Below, piece by piece: positions 1-12,792 of a DNA stretch of 64,000 nucleotides. Below the pieces are notes generated by a model, which did no database searches, was not told where the DNA came from, and was given only the letters and a program-made list of their open reading frames with translations. A program made the position numbers and the translations under genes. The stretch comes from Xylocopa sonorina (Eukaryota; Arthropoda; Insecta; Hymenoptera; Apidae). The stretch covers positions 7,954,501 to 8,018,500 of the forward strand of contig NC_135197.1 of NCBI RefSeq assembly GCF_050948175.1. Direction: 5' to 3'. Every line of letters begins with the position of its first letter. The stretch's first letter is position 1.

Positions 1-2240
1 CCGTGGGCCTCGCATCGAGTTATGCAAATTCCAATAGGTATCGGTATCAGTCCCTACAGACTCAGACGGTGTACTCAGATGGATGTACAGACAGTCGAGT
101 ACACTTTAAAAGTCTCCATACGTGTCTCGATACTTTTGGCTAGTCCTTTTTGGGGGTTGGTCGAGATAGTAGCGCGCCAGGAAAGTGAATGCATAACTTT
201 AGGTAATAGTGGGTATAGTTTTAAACAGTATTTCCTTGACAAGACGAAGTGGTTGAAAGCTGATGGAATTTCTTGAATAAGTCAGTGACGGACCTAGCAG
301 AATCGATATCGCGTGGCTTATCTATGGTTCAAACGAATGTGGTTTTGTGTTCTCGCGAAATGAAGAGGTTTTGAGAATCGCGAGATTCGATGGTTAATTT
401 GAAGGGGAGAGGTGTAATCGAGGGGAATTAAATTTGTTTCGATAGCCGACGGATTATTAGATTCGTCGACGAGGGGTGGTTCGACTCGTTTCGCTGGCAT
501 TTTGGAATCGCGGGACGAAAACGCGGCTTTAATCGCCGCGACGCTGTGAATAATACATAATCCAGGAACGGGGACGCGGGTCCCGTTGCAGTTAGTTTGG
601 CAAAAGCTTCGCGTGTGCTTCATTATTTCGGTTTTACGTCGGACGTTCGACGTGCCACGCGCGTTACTCTTTCGACGCGAGTTTCACCCTTTTAATTTCA
701 TCGGATACTCCTCGACGAGGATTTCATTAGCGACGATTAACGCTCGCGAAATTGAAAGCGGAAACGTTTTCGCGGGGACGCGATTACAATGTAAATTGGG
801 AGATCGTGGATTCCCGTCGAATGAAAAATTCACGAATCTCCGGTCGATTTTAATTGTGCCCAAATTTCTGGTCGCGATGGAACGCTTGGGGGTAATTTCA
901 TTGGCTGTCGATTAGCGATTGACACGGTAATTATGTGTTATTAGATAGCTACGGCACGTGTCGACGCTTTGGTCGTCTCTTCCGGTTGGAATTGTACAAT
1001 ATTACTGGCATCAGCGGGATGATTCATCGGCCAGGAGTAAGAATTCGCATGGTCGTTGGAATAACTGAATGAATACGAATTTTCAATTTAAATCAGCCAT
1101 TATGGAAACGAGAGAAATAATGCGTGAACAATGAAGCATTCATCAGAGACAGTCGCCGCGCGTTAAACGTTCAAATGGGCTCGCGCGAATTTGTGAGTCA
1201 AAAAACATGGATTCCAGGCATACCGTCGATTCAGTTGAGACGCAGCCCACTGGTCCGTCCAAATCGACAATTGTTTAACGGTTATGCAAACCGCAAACCA
1301 TTTTGGAATTTGATTTCGTGAAATTTAGGTGGTATCTTTTTTTTTACGTGAATAACAAACGGATGGAAAAATGATTGCTGGACAGACTTTTTATTTTTGG
1401 CCAACGGTTATTTCGAGGGAACCATCGAGATTGTTACGAGCAATGATTTTCATCGATTCGCAAAATGAAATCTCCTCTGGAGAATTAGAAGGGCGCGTTA
1501 ACAACTTTGTAAGGGCGACAAGAAATTCCATTAAACTTTCTTAAGGATCAAGCGCCTCAATTTTACCTTTTCGAAAGACACGTTTCAGCCAGCTTTTTCA
1601 TTTCACTCCACTTTCATCTTGCACTCTAAGAGCCGCACGTGAGCTTACATAAATTACAGAATTAATTATGTATACACGCAAACAGCGAATGTTGAATTCA
1701 ACTTTTTCCTGCAAAAAAAAAAAAAAAAAGAAAAGAAAGAAAAAATGAGAAGAAGTACATGGTAGATTTAATGAAAACGTTGTGGACGAAGATAGGAAGA
1801 AAAACCGTAGCATAATATTTTGTTCGCGCAAGCATTGTAAAATTGAATACTTAGCGGTGTTCCTGAGAGATGAGTTCCTATTTCATTAGTTCCTCGACAG
1901 AGGCCCTTATTATTCCAGGAGACAAAGCTAGTTAAACTCTAAACTATTTCTATCTGTTAGTGACAACGCGGAGGATTACTTGCCCTGCGGTATGCGAAGG
2001 TGGAGCGAAAGAAGCTCTCCAAATTCCAGAGCTTAGCCCTCTACCCTATTGGCTTTGAATCTCGAGCGTAATATCCTCGTTACGTATTTCGATAACAAAA
2101 TCCTGCATTACAAAACCTCAATATTCTCGCCACACCTGTAACCAACATCTGTGACATTTATATTCGAGTAACTTACGATCCCAAGATATACGAAAAGTTG
2201 TCGAAACGTCTCTCGCTCTGTTCATCCTTCGAGCATCCCC
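1..2240. other. Gene-poor DNA
   Basis: No gene recognised on either strand. A run of 17 A at 1713-1729 is followed by a purine-rich tract, but no retrotransposon body precedes it. Confidence 0.7.
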
Positions 2241-2690
2241 ATCTGGTAACTTGTTTCAACTCCTTTGGTACCACTCAGTTCTCAACCAAGAAATCCCTGT
2301 ACCATAAATACAGCTTCGACGTTTCGTAGTTTACTTTCAGAATATTTTGCTGAAGGATATCGAAATGGCCATGTTTGCTTAAAACATCCTATTCTAATCC
2401 TTCAATTCGTTTCTTTAATTCATCCTCCATTCCCATCTAGTAACTAGTTTCAACTGTTCTGGTACCACTCGGTTCTCATCGAAGAAGGCTCCCTGTACCA
2501 TAGATACAACTTTGACGTCTACTTTCATATCGAAATGGATATCGAAATGGCCATGTTTGCTTAAAACATCTTGTTCTAATCCTTCAATTCGTTTCTTTAA
2601 TTCACCCTCCACCCCCATCTAGTAACTAGTTTCAACTGTTTTGGTACCACTCAGTTCTCATCGAAGAAGGTACAGCTTTGACGTCTGAGC
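2241..2690. repeat. Tandem repeat, three copies, period 194 then 182 bp
   Basis: Copies begin at the shared word ATCTRGTAACTWGTTTCAACT at 2241, 2435 and 2617; the third is cut short. Read on the minus strand the units share an open peptide, ELKKRIEGLEQD followed by VLSKHGHFDI, with one stop in the copy at about 2380. A fourth, diverged partial copy lies at 8576-8663. This may be decayed coding sequence; no family was recognised. Confidence 0.85.
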
Positions 2691-5486
2691 AACGCGCTAA
2701 GCCGACGCGGTGTTAGAGCAAACGTAACACGCGCTAAACCACGGCGTTTGGGAAATTCCTGGGAACTCGAACGTGGCTGAGCGTAGCCGAGCAGTCGAGG
2801 GTTGGGCGCCGATATTGGCAGGGGCCAACAGCCAGCTGAGAGGGTGCCGTCGAATCCGAGCAGCCATGAGGACGGCTTGCGCCATTTGTCAGCGTAATAC
2901 CGCGCGAGCACGGGACAGGACACGCGGGGGTGGTTTGGGAGCCGCGCAGGACCTGTCGCAGGACCGTTTCATCGGAGTATATCCTGCAGCCTCTGATATG
3001 GGTCTACGGGGTGTTCGCGCCACGTTAAGTCGCCAATCCGCGAGTATATACATATATAGTCCCATCATTCCGTTGAAACTGAGGCTGCGAGGGGTTGAAC
3101 GTAGGGACAGAGAGATACGTGTTACGTTCTACACGAAGACAGCAAAGCATATGCGACTTGTGTTCTTCAGTGGTATGGAAATTAAGATCGTATTTTGGAA
3201 TTTACTACGAGACGCTCTGTACGTATATTGAAAATTCCCTTGCGCAAATTCTGTTTATAATTTACAGTAGATTTACTCATCGATCAGGCAGGATACGTGC
3301 CACGTTAGTAGGACCAGGATCTTCCAAATAAAATTCTAAATGAAGTTCGAATTGTCCTGGAAAATCGTATTACATAATTCACTCTGGTAACGCGAAAGGA
3401 ATTTTTTCCATTACGCGAATGGCGAGCCCCAGAATGCAGCCGCGACAACCCTCACCTTGGGCTCCTCTTAAGCTCGTACAGATTTAATATACACCCCTCA
3501 GTCCCAACTCTTGGAATTTTTACATTCGCCAACTTGGTTTTCCCCGCAATTCTCGTAAACAGATCGCTTTAATTGCGACAGAGTCGCGCAGGTCCCCGCA
3601 GATGTTTCTCGAATTAATTTCCCGCGCTGTCCACCGTTGTTGGCAGCTTGCAGGGAAACCTGTACACCACCCTGCGAGTGTTTTTCCTTCGTCGAGTTAG
3701 ACGCGACGTCTTGCGTGTATCGTTAGAGGAGTCCCCGTGAAATCGAGCCCCGTGAACAGTTATTTCGCGTTCCACCCCTCGCAGTTTCCCTTTGTGTCGT
3801 CGTCCCACGCTGGAGTTGAATTCACCCTCGCGCAGAGTCGCCGCGACAAGACCTGAATTTATATTCCTCGAACTTCCTCCGCCTGGCACGCTTCTTCTTC
3901 TTGCGCGCAGGCACAATTGCGGAAAGGGAATATAATTTGCAGGAAAAGTGACGCAGTTTAGTTAATCGACCGTGGTATAGCGCGACGGGGGTTGATTTTG
4001 GGGCTCCGTGCTGTTTTGTTCTCATCGTCTCGAGGGTGGAGGATTTCCGTCTATTTCATCCTGCGAACAAGATGGCTGCGGTTATATAAATTGTGTATCA
4101 TACTCGCTCGAGTGTTTGTCCTTTTAAATCGCTCGAACTATGCTAGACGAGCACAGGATAGACTTGTAGCGGTACTAATTTAAACTTTTGGATCTTAACT
4201 CTCTGCTCTTCGCTCGTTCGTCTCTTTGATTGCTCTTCACCCTTTGACTCTCGGATTCTAACTTAATTGAACTCGTTGCTTAATGTGAACTACACTTTCG
4301 GTGGTATCGCACAGAAGTGACGCGGTTCTATTTGTGCACGTGTCCAATCTCTGTAATTTATTTAAATGAAAGTGCAGAATTTTTTTGACAGTGTTAATTT
4401 GTTACACGGATTTATCCGCTCGTCGATCTTCTCTATGGACGAAGGAGATAAAAGCGTGTATTTATTTTCGTTACTCGACGCGGAACGTTTTATGTAAATA
4501 TGTAACAGGCGATCTGTCTTGGTGTAAGTATCAACATTTTTGAAACCGTTTGAAGTAGCTGGACAGCTGATGTATCTTGTCGAGACTTCGTCTGAGATGG
4601 TGAGCGATTAAAAATTTGAGGATACACGCGAACGCGATGCAAAGTCAGCCAGGCGAGGTATTTCGATTTTGATTGCGTTAAATTCGCGATATCTGCGTCT
4701 CGAGCTGAAGTATTTCATCGAGCACGGATGATTGAAATGTTATTTCACGCAATCGCTTGTATTTCTGCTATAACCGCGTTTTGCTCGTGACAGGGTCGTC
4801 CGGCGCAACGGCAAAACGGAAAATTGCTGTCTAGTTGAATAAACGGTGGAAAGATTTCGAGCGGTGTGTGCAGCGCGATGTATATTTTATATTCTGAAAC
4901 GAATCGTGAAATATATTTAAAGGAGGTTCCTGATCCCCGGTAAATCTTGCCTCCATCGCTGGGCTTTCTCTGCCCGTTGTTCCTCCTAAGCGATATCTCT
5001 TTTAAATCGACTCCATTTCTGCCCGCGTGTCCGGCATTCTGAATCGAAATTTCATTAATTTCTTACGCTGGCGAAAATAAAATGAGGTAAAAAAAGAAAC
5101 GACGATTTTTTCGTGGACTCTCGATCAATTAAAATTTACAGATGATTAAAAAAAATAATCTGTAAATTCGATAAGTGACTTGGCTGTATAAGCGAAAAAC
5201 TGATCTTGTTAAGCCATTTACTGGCGAACAGAAGGAATTACGTATCCGAAAAGTTCCACGAGCTTTAATAAACAAAAAATTCGGCTCGCGTACCATTTCC
5301 ACGTGCTGGGAAGAAAATGAACGTGAACTCGAAATTCCCACCGACTAACGATCGGGCCAGCAAAAAATTCCAATTCAACCCAACATTTTTACCCTCGTAT
5401 CAAGCATCCCCTTGTATAGAACAACCGTCTGTCTGCGGTTGTTCGTAGAAAATTACAATTAATTCTACCCTTTTCCCTTCTCTCGT
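2691..5486. other. Gene-poor DNA
   Basis: No recognisable gene. The section 2690-2960 is GC-richer with overlapping open frames on both strands that do not resemble known proteins. Confidence 0.7.
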
Positions 5487-6070
5487 CGATTTGTACAAGA
5501 AAATAGAAACAAAAAGAAGACAAGCTTGCTTGAGCGCGAAATTCCATTAAACGAGTGATCGAGAGTCTCCTGCAACGATTTTCGACGGAGATGACCGGAA
5601 GGAAACGCGCAATTATCGATTATAATTAAACATCATCCCACCATACGAATCGAAATCATCTTTCCTGATAATCAGCCGCAAAAATTAAGCAGACAACCGG
5701 AAGATGGAAAACGACGAGCGTTCGAATACAATTACGCGACTTGTTAACGTGGCACGATGGACAGAAGGTATTTTATAGTCGATTGGCACAAGAAAATAGA
5801 GACAAAAAGAAAACAAACTCTCTTGTACACGAAATTCCATTACTCGAGTAATCGAGAGTCTCCTGCAACGATTTTCGACGGAGATGACCGGAAGGAAACC
5901 CTCGATCATGGATTATAATTAAATATTATCTCGCATATGATTCGAAATCGTCTCTTCTGATAATCAGCCGCAAATTAAGCAGACAACAGGAAGATGGAAA
6001 ACGACGAGCGTTCGGATACAATTACGCGACTTGTTAACGCGGCACGATGGGCTGAGGGTATTTTATAGCC
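5487..6070. repeat. Tandem dimer, period 293 bp
   Basis: Units 5487-5779 and 5780-6070 are about 85-90% identical throughout, for example GAGAGTCTCCTGCAACGATT and GATGGAAAACGACGAGCGTT in both. No flanking target-site duplication or open frame is shared. Confidence 0.9.
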
Positions 6071-6533
6071 GATTAAACGTCACGTTGCGCGTGACGCGAT
6101 TCTGATGCCGCGTGCGGGGGATGAAATTTGTGGCCTGGCCGATAATTCGGAGGCCTCCAGGCTGATCGAGCCACGTTTGAAAATTTCCACCAGGGTATGT
6201 ATCATTTTCGGTTTGCTCGCAGGCGAGATACGGGACGGAACGTTGCTCGGAATTTTTATTAACTTGGAACAAGGCTGACGGATTTAGTTCGGACGATTAC
6301 AATTCAGTGGATGGCGTTCAATAATATTTTTTAGCCACTCGACGCGCGAACGAGTCGTTTGTTAAAAAAAAACTTTTAATGATGTTCCATTAGCCACGTG
6401 ATTAATTATTAGCCTGCAGATTGTTAGGTTAGTTAACTATAAATCCTCCATGTATTTCCTCCACAATTTTTGACATATTTTATCTTCTAATCTCTCATGT
6501 GACGGCTTTTCGACAGTCGCCATTAGACGAACA

Positions 6534-6657
6534 GCACTGTTTACAGTTTCCTGAAAGCAGCCAATGACCTATCCGTTCCAAAATATAGAAGTTCTGACCT
6601 GTCCCTCTCTCTTTCTTCCTTCTTTCCTCTTCCATTTCTATAGCGCATTGAAGCAAC
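6534..6657. repeat. Dispersed relative of the 57-kb repeat
   Basis: Shares TGTTTACAGTTTCCTGAAAG, TTCTGACCTGTCCC and CTCTTCCATTTCTATAGC with 57085-57475. It lacks the intervening hairpin segment found there, passing directly from the CTGACCTGTCCC word to the pyrimidine tract. This shows the 57-kb sequence is an interspersed family with a variable middle part. Confidence 0.75.
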
Positions 6658-8575
6658 TCGCTTTATTCACATCTGATCAACGCACCTTCGATTTTATGTG
6701 AACAGATCGTTTCATACACTTCGATTTGGACCAGCTACATATTCGCTCGGTTAAATGTTGCGAACGGTCATTGGGATACTTTCACGAGCCGCTGCGCCAG
6801 GCACCATAATTCTTCCCTGACAAACGTACCGTCGATTGTCCGAATTTCGAATCGATATTTTCGAAAATATCGCGGCTGCAGTCATTTCCATATTTTCGCG
6901 AATAATAGCGATAAATAAAAACGGCGATAGCGGTGCCAGGAGCAGAGTTAAAAGGAATTGCCGCGGGAACGAGCGCGTCCAGCTGAAAATTCGTTAGCTG
7001 CCCATTGGAGCATCGAGGGGGATACATAAAAATCGGCGCTATCAGCTGGGGATGACCATCGTTTCTGTAAGTAAAAATTCGCAGCCACGTTAAACAGACT
7101 AAGTCCAAATCGATGCGTTTTAATCCGCGATCGTGGCTGATAGAAATCGTTTCGCGTATGCTATCAATAATTTGAACGAGAAAAAACAAAAGAAAATTAC
7201 GATTTCCAGTGATTGATCGTCCAAGGGCGACGAGCAGCGTTCGATCGACAATCGACGGGACGCGCGTATGGAAATCGAATGGAAATCGAATGGAAATCGA
7301 ATGACTACGGATAGACAAGCATCGACTTCTGCATTTTTAATGGTAAATTGTCGCACGATTTCAACACGCACCAACTGACCAAGCGAAATAAATCGCGTTC
7401 GATAGAAAACGCGCGTGCACGAATCGATCGTCCCGATCTCCGATCAACGAGTCTTCGATTCGAGTGACTTAGTTAACGACGCGAAATTATAATTGCACTC
7501 GAACGATCGTTTTATCGATTAATTTACCGTTCCATCGGTGGGCAGAAGTTTATCGTGCAATTAGTCGCCTCGATTTTGAATCGATAACCATCGGTTGTAA
7601 TTATCGAGCCGGCGATTTCTAATGATCGGCACCGATGGAAACAAAGTGCGCGCGGGAATGTCGAGTTCGCAATCACCGGTGGCCCCCATGAATTATTTCG
7701 CGGCGAGTTCGTTTGGGGTCGCGTCCATGCGCTCGCATAATTTCCCTATTCATCATCCCCCTTCGCGCTGCCGAAAGAAGGGGCCTCGTACGCGTGAATT
7801 CGGCTCGCATACGTGAAATTGGTGGCAGCTCGGCTGGAAATTGCAATCGAGGTTCCTGCGGTACCGTTTTTTTTTTAAACTTCGCATCGGAAATAAATCC
7901 CACGGTTAGTTTGTTCCCCTGCGCCAATCGTTCGCGTCGACGCGGATGGACACAGAGGAACTGTTTATTCGGGAAATTAAAATAATTGTCGAAAAAAAGG
8001 GGACAGGATGGCACGTTTTAATAACGCGATATTCGAGCGGAAATCGAGCATTCGATTCGAGCCCTGAAGCCATGGAGAAAAATTGTCGAACGCAAATTGT
8101 TGATCGATATTCTGGGTCCAGTTCGTCGTCTAATCGTCGCGTAAAATACGCCAGATAAAATACGAATAAATTTGAAGGTTACTCGAAACAACGCGTCGAG
8201 TTATCATCGTTTGGAAATACGCATGGTGTGTGTGTGTATTGCTTGCTGAGCTTCGCAGCGTCATCAGCCAAATCAATGATTTACGTTCGATCTGTTTGAA
8301 ATTATCAGACGCAACGTCAGCGAAACAATTCTGGGTGGTTCGACGTTTTCTCCATGGTGTCTGTAATTCCAAAAGTACTCGAATTCCATTCGAAAGAGTA
8401 GCTTAGGACCAATGGTAGCTTTAATGTAATTAAATGCTTTTTTTTGGATACATTTTACAGCAACGACGTGTTTTATTGCTGTTGGAGAAATTTTTTGTGT
8501 CGCTGCATTAAGTAAAAATTGTTGAGACAGAAAGAAACGCAGAAAAGTAATGGCGTAACGCGAGAGCGCATCATG
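6658..8575. other. Gene-poor DNA
   Basis: Apart from the 11-bp minisatellite nothing was recognised. The longest open frame (minus, 6782-7318) is low in protein-like features and starts inside that minisatellite. Confidence 0.7.
7268..7302. repeat. 11-bp minisatellite, three copies
   Basis: ATGGAAATCGA repeated three times without mismatch. Confidence 0.9.
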
Positions 8576-8663
8576 GTTTTCAGAGTATTTTTCTGAAGAA
8601 TATCGAAACGGTCATGTTTGCTTAAAATATCCTGTTTTAATCCTTCGATTCGTTTTTTTAATT
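8576..8663. repeat. Dispersed partial copy of the 2.2-kb tandem repeat
   Basis: About 88 bp aligning to 2334-2421 (both contain TTTGCTTAAAA, TCCTTC and ATTCGTTT in the same order). Its minus-strand frame is open and reads ELKKRIEGLKQD then ILSKHDRFDILQ, continuing open on both sides for at least 40 codons. It may mark the less altered remnant of a lost or unrecognised coding sequence. Confidence 0.7.
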
Positions 8664-10706
8664 CTTTTATTTTCAGCAGATGGTTTGGAAAATATTTTCA
8701 ACTGCTCAGAACGACTCGTATTAGAGGTCCACGAGCTTAATTAACACGATCTGTTTACTTGTGAAATGCCAAGCGTAAGACGATGAATTTTTATAGGAAT
8801 TTTGCCAGTCGAAATTCAAAAGCGTTACGGGTGCATTTCGCGGGGGTAATTATTCATCGCGGCCTCGACTTCGTCGGGACGTAAATCTCAATGAAAGTGC
8901 GTGGAAGATTATCCGAAAATTAAAATTAATGGTCCGTATTTGCATGTTCGCGGCGAAGTTTAGCCAAAGCACCCCTAATAAGAGCGAGACGAACGTGAAG
9001 AAAGCTTTCAAAGATTTATCAATCCCTTGCACCCTGGGACTTGCATAATTTACGACGGTTTTCGCCGTCATTCCAGTCTTCGCAACTTACCACAACCACT
9101 TACCAGTGGCATTCTCTGTTTCCTCTAAGAACGATTGAAACGTGCAAAAACGATACTAAATTTCCATTACTCCAGATTAAAAAAAATTCTCCTTCGCAAT
9201 TTAGACGATTTAGCGTAGTCACGATAGGTGTGAATTCGCCACAGATTATTTCCTCCGCAAGTTTACTTTTCATTTGCATATGTTTATAGGGAAAACTGTT
9301 TGAACGTAACACCAGCGAGAACCGCGCAATCCGATTACCATAAATCTAAACGAAAAGAAGGAAAGCGAATTAATTCTTGAACCGCGAGCCATCGCGAGCG
9401 AATCTATCTCGCGGACGTAATTGTACGTAGTTTCGCGTAACTTTCGCGATAAAGGAAAAGAGCGACGGAATTTGTGCACGTGAAAGACGAGGATTTGTTC
9501 GCATCACAGAGATTTCGTGCGATCTCGACTCGGCTCGCAAGTAGCCTTCGTCAGTGTCAATTAGCCGTCATTATCGTGGCTTGAACGTAACTCACAGGAA
9601 GAAGAGAACTCGAGGCACGCATTGACGAGCGAAGGAAGGGATAAAGTCGTGGCGAATGTAACCGAGATTCTGCTCGTCGCTCAGCCTCTTCTCTTCTCAG
9701 ACACGGTGTCATTCTTATTCGCGAATCAACGAGCGACGATCGTTCTTTTCAAACGATCAAAATTCCCAAATGCCTCGCTGCGTTAACATTAATACTTGAT
9801 AGAAATGTCTGCAAAATGTCAGCTGCAAAACACGAACATCAGAGGTCGCAAGGGATAGTCATATAATTATTTCATTGGAAGCTGAGGACTCTACAGTTAA
9901 GAAGCTCGCATTCAGAGTCTCTTTTTCAGATTATCCTTAGCCTGGTATAGCAACGAACATTTTGTTCTCTTCTACGCGAAATATATGGGACGTTTAGAGG
10001 AAATAGGGCATTTAAATGAAAACACCTAAATATACGCGGGTCCTTGGCGCATCCGCGAAGAAGTTCTTTCTTAAAACTAGGTCGCTGTTGTTCTCTTCCT
10101 CCCTGTAATTCATTTCTCTATTTCCTATTCGTGTCTAACCAAAACGAACCTACAAACAGTAGAAGCAAATTTTTTCGATGTAACCGACACGCTGCGCGAA
10201 GATATTTCAATTAACGTTCCAGCAAGTTGAGGGTCCGCGATGCTTGTCAGTGCCATTAACGCCGAAACAGAAACCGCGTGATCATTGACCAGCGGACACT
10301 TTCGAGTGTGCAGGATTTAATTGAAACGCGCGTCGACAATGCGTCGCCTCTGTTCGCGGTTCGATGGAAGCGGAAAAATAATCCGGCTACGCTGGTATCG
10401 CCGATAAACCAGAAACTCGTGCACACGTTACTCGCACGAGCACTCGATAAAGTATCTGTGGAACGTCTACCGTTTCCAACGATGCGTCTTTTCGCGTTAA
10501 ATTATGCGCGAAGTTATTCTCCCGTATACCACCCCTCTCTCGTCCCACCCCTTCGCGCGCGCAACTTCTTCCTCCGCGCGGATCCGTAGGCTTTTATTCC
10601 TCGAACTCGAAGGAGCAATAAGTAGGTTGAGCCTGTATGAAATAGAGAAGTATCGCGGTGCGCATAACCCGCTGGATGCGCGCTCCTTTATTCTTTAGAA
10701 GTGGGC

Positions 10707-10723
10707 GAGAGAGAGAGAGAGAG
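10707..10723. repeat. GA dinucleotide microsatellite
   Basis: Uninterrupted GA run. Comparable short microsatellites are CT at 23015-23032, GT at 24401-24414, CCT at 34483-34502 and an ATA/ATC-type run at 39369-39395. Confidence 0.9.
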
Positions 10724-11692
10724 GTGGCTACTTTCGCCTGGAGGAAAAATGGGGAAAGAGGGAAGAGAGGGGTGGAAGTATGCACGGGGTTCCTCGTCTC
10801 GCATAATTTCTCGTTTAAGGGGTTAATAAACGCGTTTCTCGTTTAATGAAGAATTCATTAATTGCACCGTCTGCTTTCGCACTTTATGTACACGCTTCAC
10901 TGGCGAGCGTATTTAGGGAAAAATTTGTACCAGCGCAGCCTTTCTTAGTCTCGATGGTCTGGTTTTTAGAGAAGAAGAAATAGAGTGCGAAAGTCGGTTG
11001 TTATCAGAGGTAATTGAATTGTACGCGATCGACGCGATGTTTCAACATTTTTTCCAATATCTTGATGTTTGTGTGAGTAGATTGTTATTCTAGCACGCGT
11101 GACAGAAATGCAACTAATTAATCTAGAGTGATGAAATAAAGTTGGATAATTTTTTCTAATTACGACGACAGCGGTCTACATTTTTCTCGTGGTGAAATTA
11201 ATGGTCCCGTAATCCTTCCATTAAGGGATGAAGGTTTTTGTCATTTCTCTATCAGAAGGGTTTAATATCGCTGGAAACAATTTCCACGGCGGCTTACGCG
11301 TGACGTTTACGAAGGAAGTGTTGCAAAGAATGTCGAACGTGCGAGGAGACATTTCGTGGGAGCACTGAAAATTTCACGTGCTAGGAAATCCTTGATCCCT
11401 CCATGGCCACAATTTCAGCCGTTTGCGCAAAAAGGGGATGCGTCCAACGCTCGACCTCTTCAACTTCGATTTTTCTGCCACGTATCCAATCCAATATCGA
11501 TCCAATGTCGATCGATTACTTCGTTCGATTAACTCTGAACCTTCGATACTGGTCTAGGAAAAACACGAATGTCTGAAAGCGAAGTCGCAGAGCGTTCGTC
11601 TAAAAGAATTATTCGCGAACAATTAGCCCCGGTGCATAGTTCGCCTGTGCAAACTGGAACAACAAACAGTCGAAGCGCGACGTACACTTGGC

Positions 11693-11710
11693 GAAAGAAC
11701 TGGTTCTTTC
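11693..11710. repeat. Perfect inverted repeat, 8-bp arms
   Basis: GAAAGAAC, two bases, GTTCTTTC. First of three perfect inverted repeats within 380 bp. Confidence 0.85.
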
Positions 11711-11800
11711 CAGTTCCCACGCGTCACGTCTCCATCTTGGTACTCTGGAGCGCACTCGTTACAAATTAATACAGAGTAACACGTTCAGTTGGCGCGGTAC

Positions 11801-11820
11801 ACTCGTGACCAGTCACGAGT
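11801..11820. repeat. Perfect inverted repeat, 9-bp arms
   Basis: ACTCGTGAC, CA, GTCACGAGT. Confidence 0.9.
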
Positions 11821-12048
11821 CTATTTATTCTAAATTAGTGGCTCGAGCCATGCAAATATCTAACACTGTCCAATAAGCAGCCTCGTGATGTCTCGCGAAA
11901 CTCGACGACTTTTTCCTCTCACTCGTGAAATGTCGCACGCGAGCAACCTCTTCCTGCAAAACAATGACAGCGTCGCGCGTGATCGGTCTCGGTCAGTTAG
12001 CACAACCAGAAACGCTGCTATATAATTAAATGACCAAACAACGGTGTC

Positions 12049-12072
12049 TTCTAACTCGTACGCGAGTTAGAA
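12049..12072. repeat. Perfect inverted repeat, 10-bp arms
   Basis: TTCTAACTCG, TACG, CGAGTTAGAA. Confidence 0.9.
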
Positions 12073-12506
12073 AATATCGAAAGGCGTGAAATGCGACATC
12101 GCGACTGGTTCTCACTGGTATTCGAAACACGATTCTCCGTACTCGGAACTGTTTACGTGCGAGCACGTCCACGTGTCCATTCTTGAAAATACGCGAGCTT
12201 TCGTACGTCTACTTCGTTTCGTTGGCGTATAATTACGCATAGATGCGATATTTTAATTTGGTTAGAAATATTTCGCGCACAGTGCCAGAGGCAAACGTGT
12301 TCCTCAGCCTCTAAACGATGGTCCATTCTCGTGACCGTATAATTACTCCGAAACAATGTCTCTCGCCGTACATGTGACCACTCGTGACAGAAATACGTCA
12401 TTTATTCAGAATTAGAAATTCAAATTGTTTCTCTAACGTGATCCGAGCCAACTCGTACAATTATATCCTCGGGTCGTTTTTTCCAATTTTCACATTGTTC
12501 CTCGTT

Positions 12507-12792
12507 AATTTCCTTTTCAAAGACGCTGGGTCTCGATAATGCGTCATTGGAACCACCACTCGACGAGACAAACAGCTTGCTAATTTCTTTCGTTCTTTCA
12601 TCGAATCTCTGCTTTCAATTTTTTCTTTCTCTTCTTCGAGCAAGCAAAGAATTTCCTTCTCAAAGACACTGAGCCCTGATAATGCGTCATTGGAAACACC
12701 ACACGACGAGACAAACAGCTTGCTAATTTCTTTCGTTCTTTCATCGAATCTCTGCTTTCAAGTTTTTCTTTCTCTTCTTCGAGCAAGCAAAG
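12507..12792. repeat. Tandem dimer, period 143 bp
   Basis: Units 12507-12649 and 12650-12792 are over 90% identical. On the minus strand each unit is open and gives the same charged peptide (EEEKEK, ESRDSMKERKK). Because 143 is not a multiple of three, the two units are in different frames, so this is not a tandem protein repeat. Confidence 0.9.

Larger units (their letters stand above)
8664..12506. other. Gene-poor DNA
   Basis: No gene recognised. Contains the GA microsatellite and the three inverted repeats at 11.69-12.07 kb. Confidence 0.7.

Noticed and set aside
1713..1729. Poly(A) tail of a retrotransposed gene or SINE
   Set aside because: No body, target-site duplication or RNA polymerase III boxes could be identified next to the A run.
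6782..7318. Minus-strand open frame of 178 codons
   Set aside because: It begins in the 11-bp minisatellite and has no recognisable motif. Its neighbouring frames are also open, and there is no splice or codon signal.
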